Shown here: one piece after another, positions 1-8,414 of the stretch | How positions within the stretch are numbered: position 1 is the stretch's first letter | Layout: every line of letters begins with the position of its first letter | From: CAZMRW01 sp964568805 | GTDB lineage: Bacteria; Pseudomonadota; Gammaproteobacteria; Methylococcales; Methylomonadaceae | Length of the DNA: 46,694 nucleotides | Reading direction: 5' to 3' | Assembly (NCBI GenBank): GCA_964568805.1 | Contig: CAZMRW010000025.1 | Span: 1 to 46,694 of the forward strand | Notes under the pieces: model-generated | Told to the model about the DNA's origin: nothing | Database searches by the model: none | What the model saw: the letters and a program-made list of their open reading frames with translations, nothing else | Position numbers and translations under genes: made by a program

Positions 1-19
1 TTTTCAACCTATCGCTGCG

Positions 20-3000
20 CGGTTCATCCCCACGGGTGTGGGGAACGCATAGGCTAGGCGAGTTATTGAGCAAATTATTTCGGTTCATCCCCACGGGTGT
101 GGGGAACGCTGGCTATCGGTCAGCATATCAAAGACATTTAACGGTTCATCCCCACGGGTGTGGGGAACGCTACTACATGGCCGTTAGTGGCCTACCTAGA
201 TACGGTTCATCCCCACGGGTGTGGGGAACGCAACTTCAAAGGATACTACGTTTGGAATTGAAGCGGTTCATCCCCACGGGTGTGGGGAACGCGGTTTGGT
301 TAAGGCGTTTGTTCCGCAACCGCACGGTTCATCCCCACGGGTGTGGGGAACGCAACGACGGTCGTTGTTGAAGTGCTGATAACTGCGGTTCATCCCCACG
401 GGTGTGGGGAACGCTCCATTCAGGCCACTCTTCCGAGCTAAATTCCCGGTTCATCCCCACGGGTGTGGGGAACGCGGAAGGTCAATTTCATAAGGCTAAT
501 ACAAGAACGGTTCATCCCCACGGGTGTGGGGAACGCGCAGATATTGGACGAAAAGGCGTAGTTAAAAACGGTTCATCCCCACGGGTGTGGGGAACGCGGA
601 AGGTCCAATGCCCCAAAACTGGTGTGGAACGGTTCATCCCCACGGGTGTGGGGAACGCTTCCCTAAGTTCGGCACTGAGTTGATCGATAATGGTTCATCC
701 CCACGGGTGTGGGGAACGCTCCAGTCCATGCAGCTTGGCTAATCTCTGCTCTGGTTCATCCCCACGGGTGTGGGGAACGCCAAGCCTTCATGAAATATGA
801 TCATAGCAACGCCGGTTCATCCCCACGGGTGTGGGGAACGCTCTAATGCGCATTTGTCCGGTTGTTGGATCAACGGTTCATCCCCACGGGTGTGGGGAAC
901 GCCACGTAAAAAGCCAGACTATGGCGGAAACTATCGGTTCATCCCCACGGGTGTGGGGAACGCTTCAATCAAATGCATCGAACAATCATAAATGTCGGTT
1001 CATCCCCACGGGTGTGGGGAACGCTTTATCCAGGACGGCAAGTTTTACGTCCTTGTCGGTTCATCCCCACGGGTGTGGGGAACGCCAGCCGGCACGAAAC
1101 AGCAGCTGAATAAATCCCGGTTCATCCCCACGGGTGTGGGGAACGCGCTGTTCTTGTGGGGCTAATACTGCGCTCATGCGGTTCATCCCCACGGGTGTGG
1201 GGAACGCATATGCTGCTCAATCGTGACGTCTGAAAATTCCGGTTCATCCCCACGGGTGTGGGGAACGCGCAAGTCCGTTCCGGTACTAAAGACGGTGTTG
1301 CGGTTCATCCCCACGGGTGTGGGGAACGCCTTGGCATATCAAACAGCAGGTCAATGTATTTCGGTTCATCCCCACGGGTGTGGGGAACGCTTTGGAACGC
1401 AATAATAGGTTTTTGGGATCAACGGTTCATCCCCACGGGTGTGGGGAACGCTTGGTACAATTCAAGCGCCGAGGCTCAATCGGCGGTTCATCCCCACGGG
1501 TGTGGGGAACGCGTAAATTTCGGCTTCATCAGTCGGATTGGGTGCGGTTCATCCCCACGGGTGTGGGGAACGCCATGCTGTATCCTCTCCTGAATCAATA
1601 ACTCCTTGTTCATCCCCACGGGTGTGGGGAACGCCAAACGGGGGGCGCGAGGAGTTGGGTCAATTTCGGTTCATCCCCACGGGTGTGGGGAACGCTAATG
1701 GCATTTGTACGGCTCAGCCAGAAGTAACGGTTCATCCCCACGGGTGTGGGGAACGCGCCGACTGTCCCGCGCCCAAGTGGATTAATGGCGGTTCATCCCC
1801 ACGGGTGTGGGGAACGCGCGTACAGCTCGTGCGCAATTAGATTCCGGCTCGGTTCATCCCCACGGGTGTGGGGAACGCCTCTATGGCGATTGAGAAGAGC
1901 AAGGGGTTTTCGGTTCATCCCCACGGGTGTGGGGAACGCGGACCCTCTTCGCTGAACGGAGCGAACTGCACCGGTTCATCCCCACGGGTGTGGGGAACGC
2001 TTAACAAGATTCGGCATAATATTAGTCAAATCCGGTTCATCCCCACGGGTGTGGGGAACGCTCTTCCGGCATATAATTATAGCCCGAATTGTGCGGTTCA
2101 TCCCCACGGGTGTGGGGAACGCTCTTAAAACAACAACGTCACTATCTTCACTATCGGTTCATCCCCACGGGTGTGGGGAACGCTCCATTTGAGCGCGTTT
2201 GTTTCGAGCGTATTTCGGTTCATCCCCACGGGTGTGGGGAACGCCAGAAATGCGATCCGAACCGATGAATTTTATTCGGTTCATCCCCACGGGTGTGGGG
2301 AACGCCGCCGCGTCAATTTTTTCGCCTTTTTTAAAACCGGTTCATCCCCACGGGTGTGGGGAACGCTAAAGAATTATTGCCTGATGCGGATTTGGAGCCG
2401 GTTCATCCCCACGGGTGTGGGGAACGCACGTTATTGAAATAGACGGCATAGCCAAACTGCGGTTCATCCCCACGGGTGTGGGGAACGCAATAAGGGTTGT
2501 CGATCTGTCCGGACATTAAGCGGTTCATCCCCACGGGTGTGGGGAACGCAAACGTACATATCCCTCTATATATAACAATAGCGGTTCATCCCCACGGGTG
2601 TGGGGAACGCCTGCACGCCCTGAAGCGCATTCTGCGCCCTGGCGGTTCATCCCCACGGGTGTGGGGAACGCGTACCCATCGCTGTTGGCGCATCAGACGC
2701 ATCCGGTTCATCCCCACGGGTGTGGGGAACGCTGTTGACATGCTCGCCATACATTGTAAAATGTCGGTTCATCCCCACGGGTGTGGGGAACGCTTGAGTT
2801 AAACGGCTGGGGCGTTGGTGATATTCGGTTCATCCCCACGGGTGTGGGGAACGCCGCCCCTGTTTAACGATTAATCGCCTGCCTGCCGGTTCATCCCCAC
2901 GGGTGTGGGGAACGCGGCGAACGGCACCATGTTGATCAGTGGGGACCTGGTTCATCCCCACGGGTGTGGGGAACGCCGGTTTAAAATTCCGTCGGTGCCA

Positions 3001-3159
3001 ATGACTTTCGGTTCATCCCCACGGGTGTGGGGAACGCTTATCCAGTAATTCTGAGATGACCGGAGCGATCGGTTCATCCCCACGGGTGTGGGGAACGCAG
3101 TACATAAAACTACATAAGTGCACGTTTAGGCGGTTCATCCCCACGGGTGTGGGGAACGC
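20..3159 (-). CRISPR. Type I-E CRISPR array, 52 repeats in window, truncated at left edge
   Basis: A 29-bp repeat recurs every 61 bp with 32-bp spacers: 52 repeats start at 20+61n and the last is 3131-3159. Read on the minus strand, it begins GCGTTCCCC, forms the stem CCCCAC/GTGGGG around loop ACCC, and ends ATGAACCG, the 8-nt handle typical of type I-E. The array therefore reads right to left from the leader beside cas2. Bases 1-19 look like the end of a further spacer, so the distal end lies outside the window. Repeats are nearly invariant. Those at 691, 752 and 2948 differ only at the terminal base (crRNA sense G to A), and the one at 1606 differs at its last two bases. The open frames on the plus strand here are repeat translations, not genes. 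Confidence 0.99.
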
Positions 3160-3244
3160 ACTTATCTTAACACATTGTTAAATAAGCTGAATAATAGCCT
3201 CGGAATTTCTACCGAAATATTGCGGGTAATTTAAGGATAAATTG
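3160..3244 (-). promoter_or_regulatory. CRISPR leader
   Basis: This is an AT-rich 85-bp gap between the cas2 stop and the first (newest) repeat at 3159. Its position, and the orientation of repeats and cas genes, make it the leader that drives precursor crRNA transcription and directs spacer integration. It holds an IHF-like site near the repeat and an imperfect palindrome (TCGG...CCGA on the minus strand). I see no strong -35/-10 pair. Confidence 0.8.
3168..3180 (-). promoter_or_regulatory. IHF-like site in the CRISPR leader
   Basis: On the minus strand TAACAATGTGTTA fits the IHF consensus WATCAANNNNTTR with one mismatch. It lies 8 bp from the first repeat. In E. coli type I-E, IHF bends the leader at a comparable place so that Cas1-Cas2 integrates there. 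The site is nested in a perfect TTAACA/TGTTAA palindrome (3167-3181), so it could instead bind another protein. Confidence 0.4.
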
Positions 3245-3550
3245 TTAAAGAGCATTTTCATCCTTTGGGTCTTCCTCAGGATAAAAAGAAACCAGTTTCA
3301 GACCGTCCAGTTCGACGGGAAGGCGGCGATTCTTGCCTAGGGTGATGAAGTCGAAGCCTGATTCGGTGTTGGTGGTCCAGACCATAACCGCATTGCCATC
3401 TTCTATGCCTTTTTCAATTTGCGACCAGATCATGTCTCTGACTTTAACCGACAAATCGCCGACATAAACGCCCGCGCGAATCTCGATCAGCCAGACAGCC
3501 AGGCGGCCTCTTAGTCTAGGCGGGACGTTTTCAACTACGATGACCAACAT
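3245..3550 (-). CDS. cas2: CRISPR-associated endoribonuclease-fold protein Cas2 (type I-E)
   Basis: Cas2 is the structural partner of Cas1 in the spacer-integration complex (two Cas1 dimers bridged by a Cas2 dimer). The 101-residue protein has the subtype I-E start MLVIVVENVPPRLRGRLAVW, followed by the ferredoxin-like fold with GVYVG and an EKG..DGNAVMVW segment. Length matches the family, which is about 95-100 residues. The ATG at 3550 overlaps the end of cas1 by 20 bp, so translation is probably coupled. It is the last gene of the cas operon, immediately before the leader. Confidence 0.97.
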   Translation of the reverse strand: MLVIVVENVPPRLRGRLAVWLIEIRAGVYVGDLSVKVRDMIWSQIEKGIEDGNAVMVWTTNTESGFDFITLGKNRRLPVELDGLKLVSFYPEEDPKDENAL

Positions 3551-4442
3551 CGCCGATGCTCTCTGGATTGGGAATAGCCGGAGCTATGGATTCTTCGGTA
3601 GGCTTGGGCATTTCCAGCTCACCAGCCGCTAGTACTTCTTCTATGGTGGGGATGATTTTCTTGAGGATTTTACTTTGCCGGAAAATATCACGGCACATCA
3701 GTCGAACTTCCCGTTCCGGATCACGGTAATTCTTGGCGGCGATTTTAAAGGCATGCGGGATGATGTCGTCAAACTTGAACAGGTCGGCGATATCGTAAAC
3801 GAACGACAACGGCTTGCCGGTATGAATAAAGCCGATCGCCGGGGCATAGCCGGCAGCCAATACCGCCGCTTCGCTGATGCCGTATAAACAGGCGGTGGCC
3901 GAACTGATGCAACGGTTGGCCGTATCGCTGTTATCCCATTCCGTATGGTCGTAGCGGCGGCCTTTCCATTCGACGCCGGCCTGCTTGGCTAGCAGATCAT
4001 ATAGCTTTTTAACACGGGCGCCTTCGATGCCTCGCAGTTGTTCGACGCTGCGGCGTTCGGGCGGTTTTTCGCCGAAGCGGATTTCGTACATTTTACGCAC
4101 GACTTTTAACCTGGCGGCATCGTCCAAAGCCAGTTTGGCCTGATACAACAAGCGATCGGAACGCGCACCGCCCGGTTGCCCGGATGCGTAAACTCTAACC
4201 CCTGCTTCGCCGACCCAGACCAGCAGCGTCCCTGCCCTCGCCGCCAGCGCGGCGGCATGATGGGAGACGCGCGTGCCCGGTTCCAGCATGATGCAGGCAA
4301 TGCTGCCGACCGGAATGTGGGTACGGATGCCGGTTTCGTCAATGACAACGAAAGCTCCGTCTTTAACGTCTATCTGGCCTTTTTCGATAAAGACCATGGA
4401 GACGCGTTCTTTCATGGCAATGGGTTTGAGCGGAGGCAGCAT
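3531..4442 (-). CDS. cas1: CRISPR-associated integrase Cas1 (type I-E)
   Basis: Cas1 is the metal-dependent integrase that inserts new spacers at the leader-repeat junction. The 303-residue protein closely matches type I-E Cas1 throughout, including GQIDVKDGAFVVID, VWVGEAGVRVYASGQPGG and YAPAIGF. The metal ligands are visible as E140 (RGIEGAR), H207 (GFIHTG) and D217/D220 (VYDIADLF), so it looks catalytically intact. The variable proline-rich C-terminal tail ends DVGHRS, like E. coli Cas1. It starts 14 bp after the HepT-like gene and overlaps cas2. Normally cas6e directly precedes cas1 in this subtype; here other genes are wedged between them. Confidence 0.98.
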   Translation of the reverse strand: MLPPLKPIAMKERVSMVFIEKGQIDVKDGAFVVIDETGIRTHIPVGSIACIMLEPGTRVSHHAAALAARAGTLLVWVGEAGVRVYASGQPGGARSDRLLYQAKLALDDAARLKVVRKMYEIRFGEKPPERRSVEQLRGIEGARVKKLYDLLAKQAGVEWKGRRYDHTEWDNSDTANRCISSATACLYGISEAAVLAAGYAPAIGFIHTGKPLSFVYDIADLFKFDDIIPHAFKIAAKNYRDPEREVRLMCRDIFRQSKILKKIIPTIEEVLAAGELEMPKPTEESIAPAIPNPESIGDVGHRS

Positions 4443-4456
4443 GACGGATTTCCTTT

Positions 4457-4885
4457 TCAGTTTTTTGGGTTGGCAGCAAGCTGCTGTCTAACCTTGATAA
4501 TGAAATCGATCAAAAAATAATACGCTCGATCGGCCAGTAATGCATGCAACAAATCGCTGTCAATCATTGGGTAGTCGCGCACCAAGGCGTCCCGCAAACC
4601 GATGAATTTATACCATTGCTTGAGTTCATCCGATGAAATTTTTTGCAGTTCGGCCAATTGGGCAATACTATCACAAGCATCCAGCGGCAGCGTTTTATGC
4701 TCGGCTTTTAGCCAGAATTTTGCCGCGCCAATACAGGATTCTAGCAGCACTTGCAAAACGCGTTCGGCAGCCCTTCGCTCAATTCGGCTAAGCGGCCTAA
4801 GACCTGCAATCTCTGACAAGGCATCGAGGTCTTCCCGGCACTCCCGGCTATGCTGTTCGATTGAATCAAGATAAGTATCAGTCAT
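4457..4885 (-). CDS. HepT-like HEPN protein with altered active site, inside the cas operon
   Basis: The 142-residue helical protein resembles HepT (DUF86) HEPN toxins: an N-terminal helix, ERVLQVLLESCIGAAKFWL, a helix around residues 70-90, then GLRDALVRDYPMID. HepT RNases carry RX4HXY; here the motif reads R98-DALV-R103-D-Y105, with arginine in place of the catalytic histidine. The tyrosine that is AMPylated in the MntA/HepT system is kept. I predict loss of RNase activity. The ATG at 4885 has AGGA upstream and overlaps the preceding remnant as ATGACTGA; an in-frame GTG at 4945 is less likely. No MntA nucleotidyltransferase is recognisable. Insertion between cas6e and cas1 is unusual. Confidence 0.7.
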   Translation of the reverse strand: MTDTYLDSIEQHSRECREDLDALSEIAGLRPLSRIERRAAERVLQVLLESCIGAAKFWLKAEHKTLPLDACDSIAQLAELQKISSDELKQWYKFIGLRDALVRDYPMIDSDLLHALLADRAYYFLIDFIIKVRQQLAANPKN

Positions 4886-5093
4886 AATCCAATTCCTCGG
4901 TGGTATGAATGGGTAATGTTTGCTGCCAGCGCCGGTTTCCATCACGGCACAATAGTAGCGTAGCCGCCTTAAATATTTCCCAAGCTAAATAGACCGGCAA
5001 CTGATTTTTGTCACATAGCCCATCAAGTATGGCATGCACAACAGGTTTATCTAAAATTGTTTCATGAGCCCTGCTGGCTTTGCGCGTGCATTT
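4878..5093 (-). pseudogene. Unidentified coding remnant upstream of the hepT-like gene
   Basis: An open frame without a convincing start encodes a globular-looking segment, including PVVHAILDGLCDKNQ, PVYLAWEIFKAATLLLC and TEELDYD. It stops at 4878-4880, overlapping the start of the HepT-like gene. The tight overlap suggests the 3' end of a former partner gene, possibly the antitoxin of the HEPN protein. The visible sequence does not match a nucleotidyltransferase that I recognise. Its 5' end runs into the broken phd gene in another frame, which points to deletion. Confidence 0.4.
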
Positions 5094-5271
5094 TCAACAA
5101 TGCCAAGGTTTCCTACATGCGTTCATACTCGGCAAACGATTAAACAATCATGGTAACTTCGCCGTTTAGTGTAATAATCATCGCTTCACCGGAATCTTTT
5201 AACTCCAAAGCGACTTGCCCAGCACGGGCTTTCAAATAGCTAATCGGTTTAATGGTTTTTGATAAAGTCAT
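5062..5271 (-). pseudogene. Broken Phd/YefM-family antitoxin gene
   Basis: From the ATG at 5271 the frame reads MTLSKTIKPISYLKARAG, then MIITLNGEVTMIV, then a TAA at 5140-5142. In the same frame it resumes as SFAEYERM, a second stop at 5113-5115, then ETLALLKMHA. This is the order of a Phd/YefM antitoxin: DNA-binding N-terminus with KTIKPISYLKA, the PMIITQNGEA-like strand, and the Y..ETLALLK toxin-binding helix. Two nonsense codons make it a decaying gene, although the 43-residue N-terminal piece could still be translated. No partner toxin follows. It lies between cas6e and the HepT-like gene, on the cas strand. Confidence 0.75.
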
Positions 5272-5324
5272 TATATTTTTGGATATTTTGTAAATGACCA
5301 GATATAAACTCAATTTGGTCTAAT

Positions 5325-5942
5325 TTAAATTCTTGCTAAAGAAAGCAGGCCGCAACCGAAAGCTTTGGCAGGGCCGATACCTTGTTTGACTTGATTAATA
5401 AGCTCATCCGGTTCTTGTACAGTTATAACACCTTCAAACGTAACGGGAACAATTTTACCGCCATAACCCTTATTTTCTAGGCCTCTTTTATAAAAATACA
5501 TCGGATGGCATGGATGAATCCGCAAGCTATCAAGCTGCGCCCATGATTGCATCTTGCGTTCCATCCAGTTTTGCTGTTCATCCTCTTTTACCAAGGGCAC
5601 TCGGTTAGATTTAATAACACCTTTTTTGTTTTTCCGCTCTTGTTGATCTTTAATCGTTTTAACCGGATTGGCAATCAGCAAAAAACGTAACCGCTGGTTC
5701 TTAAACACCGATAAGGGATATTCGCGTGTGCCCAGCAGCTTGATTTGTTCATTTACTGAACTTGGAACTATTTCAGACTGCATCAAAATAGATGCCCCAA
5801 CGCCCGCTTGTTGCTGCTCGATCCGAAATAAAAATTTGCGGGATTTATCATCCTGGTCTGGAAACAATGACCATAAATCTTGATGTATCTGGTAGATATT
5901 TTTCGGCTTTCTAAAATCAATAAAGACTTTACTCAGGTACAT
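5325..5942 (-). CDS. cas6e: Cas6e, Cascade crRNA-processing endoribonuclease
   Basis: Cas6e cleaves the precursor crRNA at the base of each repeat hairpin and stays bound to the 3' stem-loop in Cascade. The 205-residue protein has the family layout: two ferredoxin-like folds, a histidine at position 20 (IYQIHQDLW) matching the catalytic His20 of the E. coli enzyme, and the C-terminal glycine-rich loop GIGPAKAFGCGLLSLARI. The ATG at 5942 has a strong GGAGGA site and overlaps cas5e by 14 bp. It is followed by a 380-bp stretch holding only broken genes. Confidence 0.95.
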   Translation of the reverse strand: MYLSKVFIDFRKPKNIYQIHQDLWSLFPDQDDKSRKFLFRIEQQQAGVGASILMQSEIVPSSVNEQIKLLGTREYPLSVFKNQRLRFLLIANPVKTIKDQQERKNKKGVIKSNRVPLVKEDEQQNWMERKMQSWAQLDSLRIHPCHPMYFYKRGLENKGYGGKIVPVTFEGVITVQEPDELINQVKQGIGPAKAFGCGLLSLARI

Positions 5943-6624
5943 GTTTTCCTCCTGCGCCTAAAATATAAATTTTCCGGTTGTTAAATTGGCGCACAGCAGT
6001 GACAAATAAAGGCTGGTCACGCACCATCAAAGGTGTACCGCCGTCCAATTCAAGCTCACTGTAAATCGTACCGTGATAAGGCTCAATTTGACTCAAGGCG
6101 GCTTGGGCGTTTTCTGCGTTTACAACGGCTTCATATAATGGACGTTGTATCGGGCAGGAACGCCGCCCTAAAAACGGGGTGTAAACGGGTTTTTGGATCG
6201 CTTGCTTAACCCGCTCCAAGCCGTAACCGGCATTTTCTGCAAATGCCAATGCCAAAGTAAATTCGGCATCACAAAGATATTCGCGCCGTGAAACAATTGC
6301 TTCTGTCCTTGGCTTTCCGTCCACTTTTCTGGCATGTTGAACGGTATGAAAATCAGTAATTTTTTGCATGGATACGGGTGGTTTAGCTGCCGAATTTTCC
6401 CGTTGAACGATTTTGCGTTTATTGGCCCTGACGGTCAGGTGAAAACTCCTATCCAGTGCTTTTAACGCAGTTAAATCTTCGCGTTCGATACCTAAACATG
6501 CACCTAACAAACCTACTATACCGCTACGGGTTGGAAAGATTAAGCTAGGACGATAATCTTCATAGGTATGCCCGCCCCACGCCTGCATAGCGCCTTGCAG
6601 TTTAATGATGAGGAAATCTTGCAT
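5929..6624 (-). CDS. cas5e: Cas5e, Cascade subunit (CasD)
   Basis: Cas5e caps the 5' handle of the crRNA in Cascade and contacts Cse1 and the first Cas7 subunit. The 231-residue protein begins with the typical KLQGAMQAWGGHTYEDYRPS segment and contains GIVGLLGACLGIEREDL, the REYLCDAEFTLAL region and a C-terminal thumb region. Length and order fit the I-E family. It starts 3 bp after cas7e and overlaps cas6e by 14 bp, indicating one transcript and coupled translation. Confidence 0.96.
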   Translation of the reverse strand: MQDFLIIKLQGAMQAWGGHTYEDYRPSLIFPTRSGIVGLLGACLGIEREDLTALKALDRSFHLTVRANKRKIVQRENSAAKPPVSMQKITDFHTVQHARKVDGKPRTEAIVSRREYLCDAEFTLALAFAENAGYGLERVKQAIQKPVYTPFLGRRSCPIQRPLYEAVVNAENAQAALSQIEPYHGTIYSELELDGGTPLMVRDQPLFVTAVRQFNNRKIYILGAGGKHVPE

Positions 6625-6627
6625 GAT

Positions 6628-7899
6628 TTACGCCTTGCCGTCATTTTGTAACCATCGTTCCAACTCGGCTAGGGTTTTCATGCGTTGGTTGGATGGTAAA
6701 GCACAATTCTCACTACTAAAAAAAACAGTCTGGTCTTTAAAGTCGTAAATATCATCAGTTTTTTGTTTATATTCACAAAAAGCATCAATTGACGGCTTAC
6801 GGAAACCACCTTTTTGTCCTCTTGCAACAGGTTCTTCAAAGGCATTGGCTAAGGAAATAGGCATATCACTTAAAGAGACACAGGCAAAATCAGCCGGGTT
6901 AAATGCGGCAAAGCTGTTTTGTTTTGCTGATGGGATGGTAGTCGCCAACATGTGTAAAAAATGTTTGGCTATTTCCAATGCCCGCGCACGATCAACGCCC
7001 AGGTTTTTTTGCAACATCGAAAGATTAAGACTTGCGTAACGGTAAAAAACACCTGCGCTGAATTCCTGGGTGTCCAAATGCCCTGAACCCGTTTCGCCTG
7101 AATCTTGAATCAAATCGTCAACTGCCGTAAACCAATCAATATCGCCATCGACGGTATGCGTGGTGATGGCATGTGCGACAGCCATTGCGCCGTCAACGCT
7201 GGTCATCAATCCGCTGGTTGCCATGCGTCCGAAAAGAGCGATGTCCACAGCAGAAGCTAAGGCATTCTTGACAGCTTCGGCTTTTTCCTTCAATTGCTTT
7301 TCTATTTTTTTGCCGATGGCTTCATCCTTAAAATCCTCCAGGCTCTTTTTCTTCTTTTTCTGTTTATTGAATGTTTCTTCAATCTTTTTCAGTTCGTCCG
7401 CCGATAAGCCTTCTTCTTTAACAGCCTTAATGACTCGGCAAATTTCACGAATTTCGTTGGTTACCCAAGGCGCAACGGCAATTTTTTTACTGGCTTTTTT
7501 TGTATCCCCTTTTTCAGCCGTATCATCGCCTTCCTCGTCTGCGGCATCTGCTTCGGCTTCGCCGCCAGTCGCTTTAGCTGTTTTTACAAAGCGGTCAATC
7601 GCTTCGGTAACTAAAGCGGGTTCAAATTCATCACCCAGTTCTGCAATAAACTTCTCGTTCAACTTGCTTAAATCGCGGGTGCGGATGGACGGTTCTCCCA
7701 AGTTTTGCTGCCAATAATTGTTGCTATGTTCTTGCAAGCGGGGTTTACGCATTTCCCGCTTCAAGCTCTGGCTGGAAATCCGCACTCGTCGCGTGCCGCC
7801 AAAAACAGCGGTTTTTTGCATACCCATGTCATCACGGTTTAGGCAGGAGGAATTATGGGAAATCAGGATGTGGTAATTGACGAAGTTTTTATCAGACAT
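6628..7899 (-). CDS. cas7e: Cas7e, Cascade backbone subunit (CasC/Cse4)
   Basis: Six copies of this protein form the Cascade backbone; each thumb inserts between crRNA bases, so every sixth base stays unpaired. The sequence has FVNYHILISHNSSCLNRDD, the hallmark TRRVRISSQSLKREMR, HLDTQEFSAGVFYRYASLNL and a C-terminal Cas7 core. It is longer (423 residues) than E. coli CasC because of an acidic then lysine-rich insert near residues 100-215, probably a surface loop. The ATG at 7899 has AAGGAA upstream and overlaps the DUF2442 gene by 8 bp; an upstream in-frame ATG at 7929 lies inside DUF2442 and is less likely. Confidence 0.96.
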   Translation of the reverse strand: MSDKNFVNYHILISHNSSCLNRDDMGMQKTAVFGGTRRVRISSQSLKREMRKPRLQEHSNNYWQQNLGEPSIRTRDLSKLNEKFIAELGDEFEPALVTEAIDRFVKTAKATGGEAEADAADEEGDDTAEKGDTKKASKKIAVAPWVTNEIREICRVIKAVKEEGLSADELKKIEETFNKQKKKKKSLEDFKDEAIGKKIEKQLKEKAEAVKNALASAVDIALFGRMATSGLMTSVDGAMAVAHAITTHTVDGDIDWFTAVDDLIQDSGETGSGHLDTQEFSAGVFYRYASLNLSMLQKNLGVDRARALEIAKHFLHMLATTIPSAKQNSFAAFNPADFACVSLSDMPISLANAFEEPVARGQKGGFRKPSIDAFCEYKQKTDDIYDFKDQTVFFSSENCALPSNQRMKTLAELERWLQNDGKA

Positions 7900-8149
7900 G
7901 TTGGGTTCCTTGTGATTGTAATAATTCATGCAGAAATTCAGGGGCTAAATCCGCACCGTTAGGCCAGACGACGGTGTCGAGTTCAGTATCTACTTTGACT
8001 TGGCTGAACAAGTTTACGTCTTTGAGGGGTTCAAACACGGCTCCCCATAATTCTTTTCTTAAATCGACAGCACCTTCGGAACCATCGTTAAACTTGAGCC
8101 ATAGTTGATAATCTTGCAGATGCTTGGCATCGGTAACATGTAAGATCAT
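7892..8149 (-). CDS. DUF2442-domain protein, in the Cascade operon
   Basis: This 85-residue protein begins MILHVTDAKHLQDYQLWLKF and has the DUF2442 pattern: short beta strands, FNDGSEGAVDLRKELW, then VWPNGADLAPEFLHELL. DUF2442 genes commonly sit directly behind DUF4160 genes, a pair often treated as a putative toxin-antitoxin module. Here too it follows a DUF4160 gene by 5 bp. The ATG at 8149 was chosen because upstream sequence belongs to DUF4160. It overlaps cas7e by 8 bp and so is translated with the Cascade genes. It is not a normal Cascade component; its function is unknown. Confidence 0.8.
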   Translation of the reverse strand: MILHVTDAKHLQDYQLWLKFNDGSEGAVDLRKELWGAVFEPLKDVNLFSQVKVDTELDTVVWPNGADLAPEFLHELLQSQGTQHV

Positions 8150-8154
8150 TGCGT

Positions 8155-8412
8155 TTACTCCAAAGGGGCTATTGGTTTTAAAGGTTCTCGTTGTTGGCAG
8201 CATCGCCAGTTGTCCAATAATTCTTCCTGATGTAAGTCCAGCCATTCCAGCACATGTTTTAACGCACGTTTGGGAAATTTCCCTTCCACAACACCACCAT
8301 CAATGGTAACGATGATTTCATAGTCACCGTATTTAGCGTGGAAGTGCGACGGACTGTGGTCTGACCACTACATGGTAATGATGATGCCCAAAAAGCGGCT
8401 GATGATGGGCAT
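8155..8412 (-). pseudogene. DUF4160 gene with in-frame stop at codon 15
   Basis: From the ATG at 8412 the frame reads MPIISRFLGIIITM, then TAG, then WSDHSPSHFHAKYGDYE, VTIDGGVVEGKFPKRALKHV and LEWLDLHQEELLDNW, ending PIAPLE and TAA. This is a full-length DUF4160 protein (usually about 85 residues) whose conserved M-Y-x-x-D-H position carries a stop codon instead of tyrosine. A single base change (TAT or TAC to TAG) explains it. The gene starts 2 bp after cse2 and ends 5 bp before DUF2442. No internal start replaces the lost N-terminus, so it is probably inactive unless the stop is read through. Confidence 0.85.
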
Positions 8413-8414
8413 GG

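Noticed and set aside
36..2802. Many overlapping plus-strand open frames with FIPTGVGNA, VHPHGCGER or SSPRVWGT repeats
   Set aside because: They are the three-frame translations of the CRISPR repeat, broken by spacers; they have no ribosome sites and differ only by spacer sequence.
4878..5093. MntA nucleotidyltransferase as partner of the HepT-like gene
   Set aside because: Position suggested it, but the visible residues lack the GSxxxG...DxD nucleotidyltransferase motif, so I left the remnant unidentified.
7160..7717. 185-codon plus-strand frame opposite cas7e
   Set aside because: It is the antisense of the lysine/acid-rich insert of cas7e, giving a serine-alanine-phenylalanine-rich translation typical of shadow frames.
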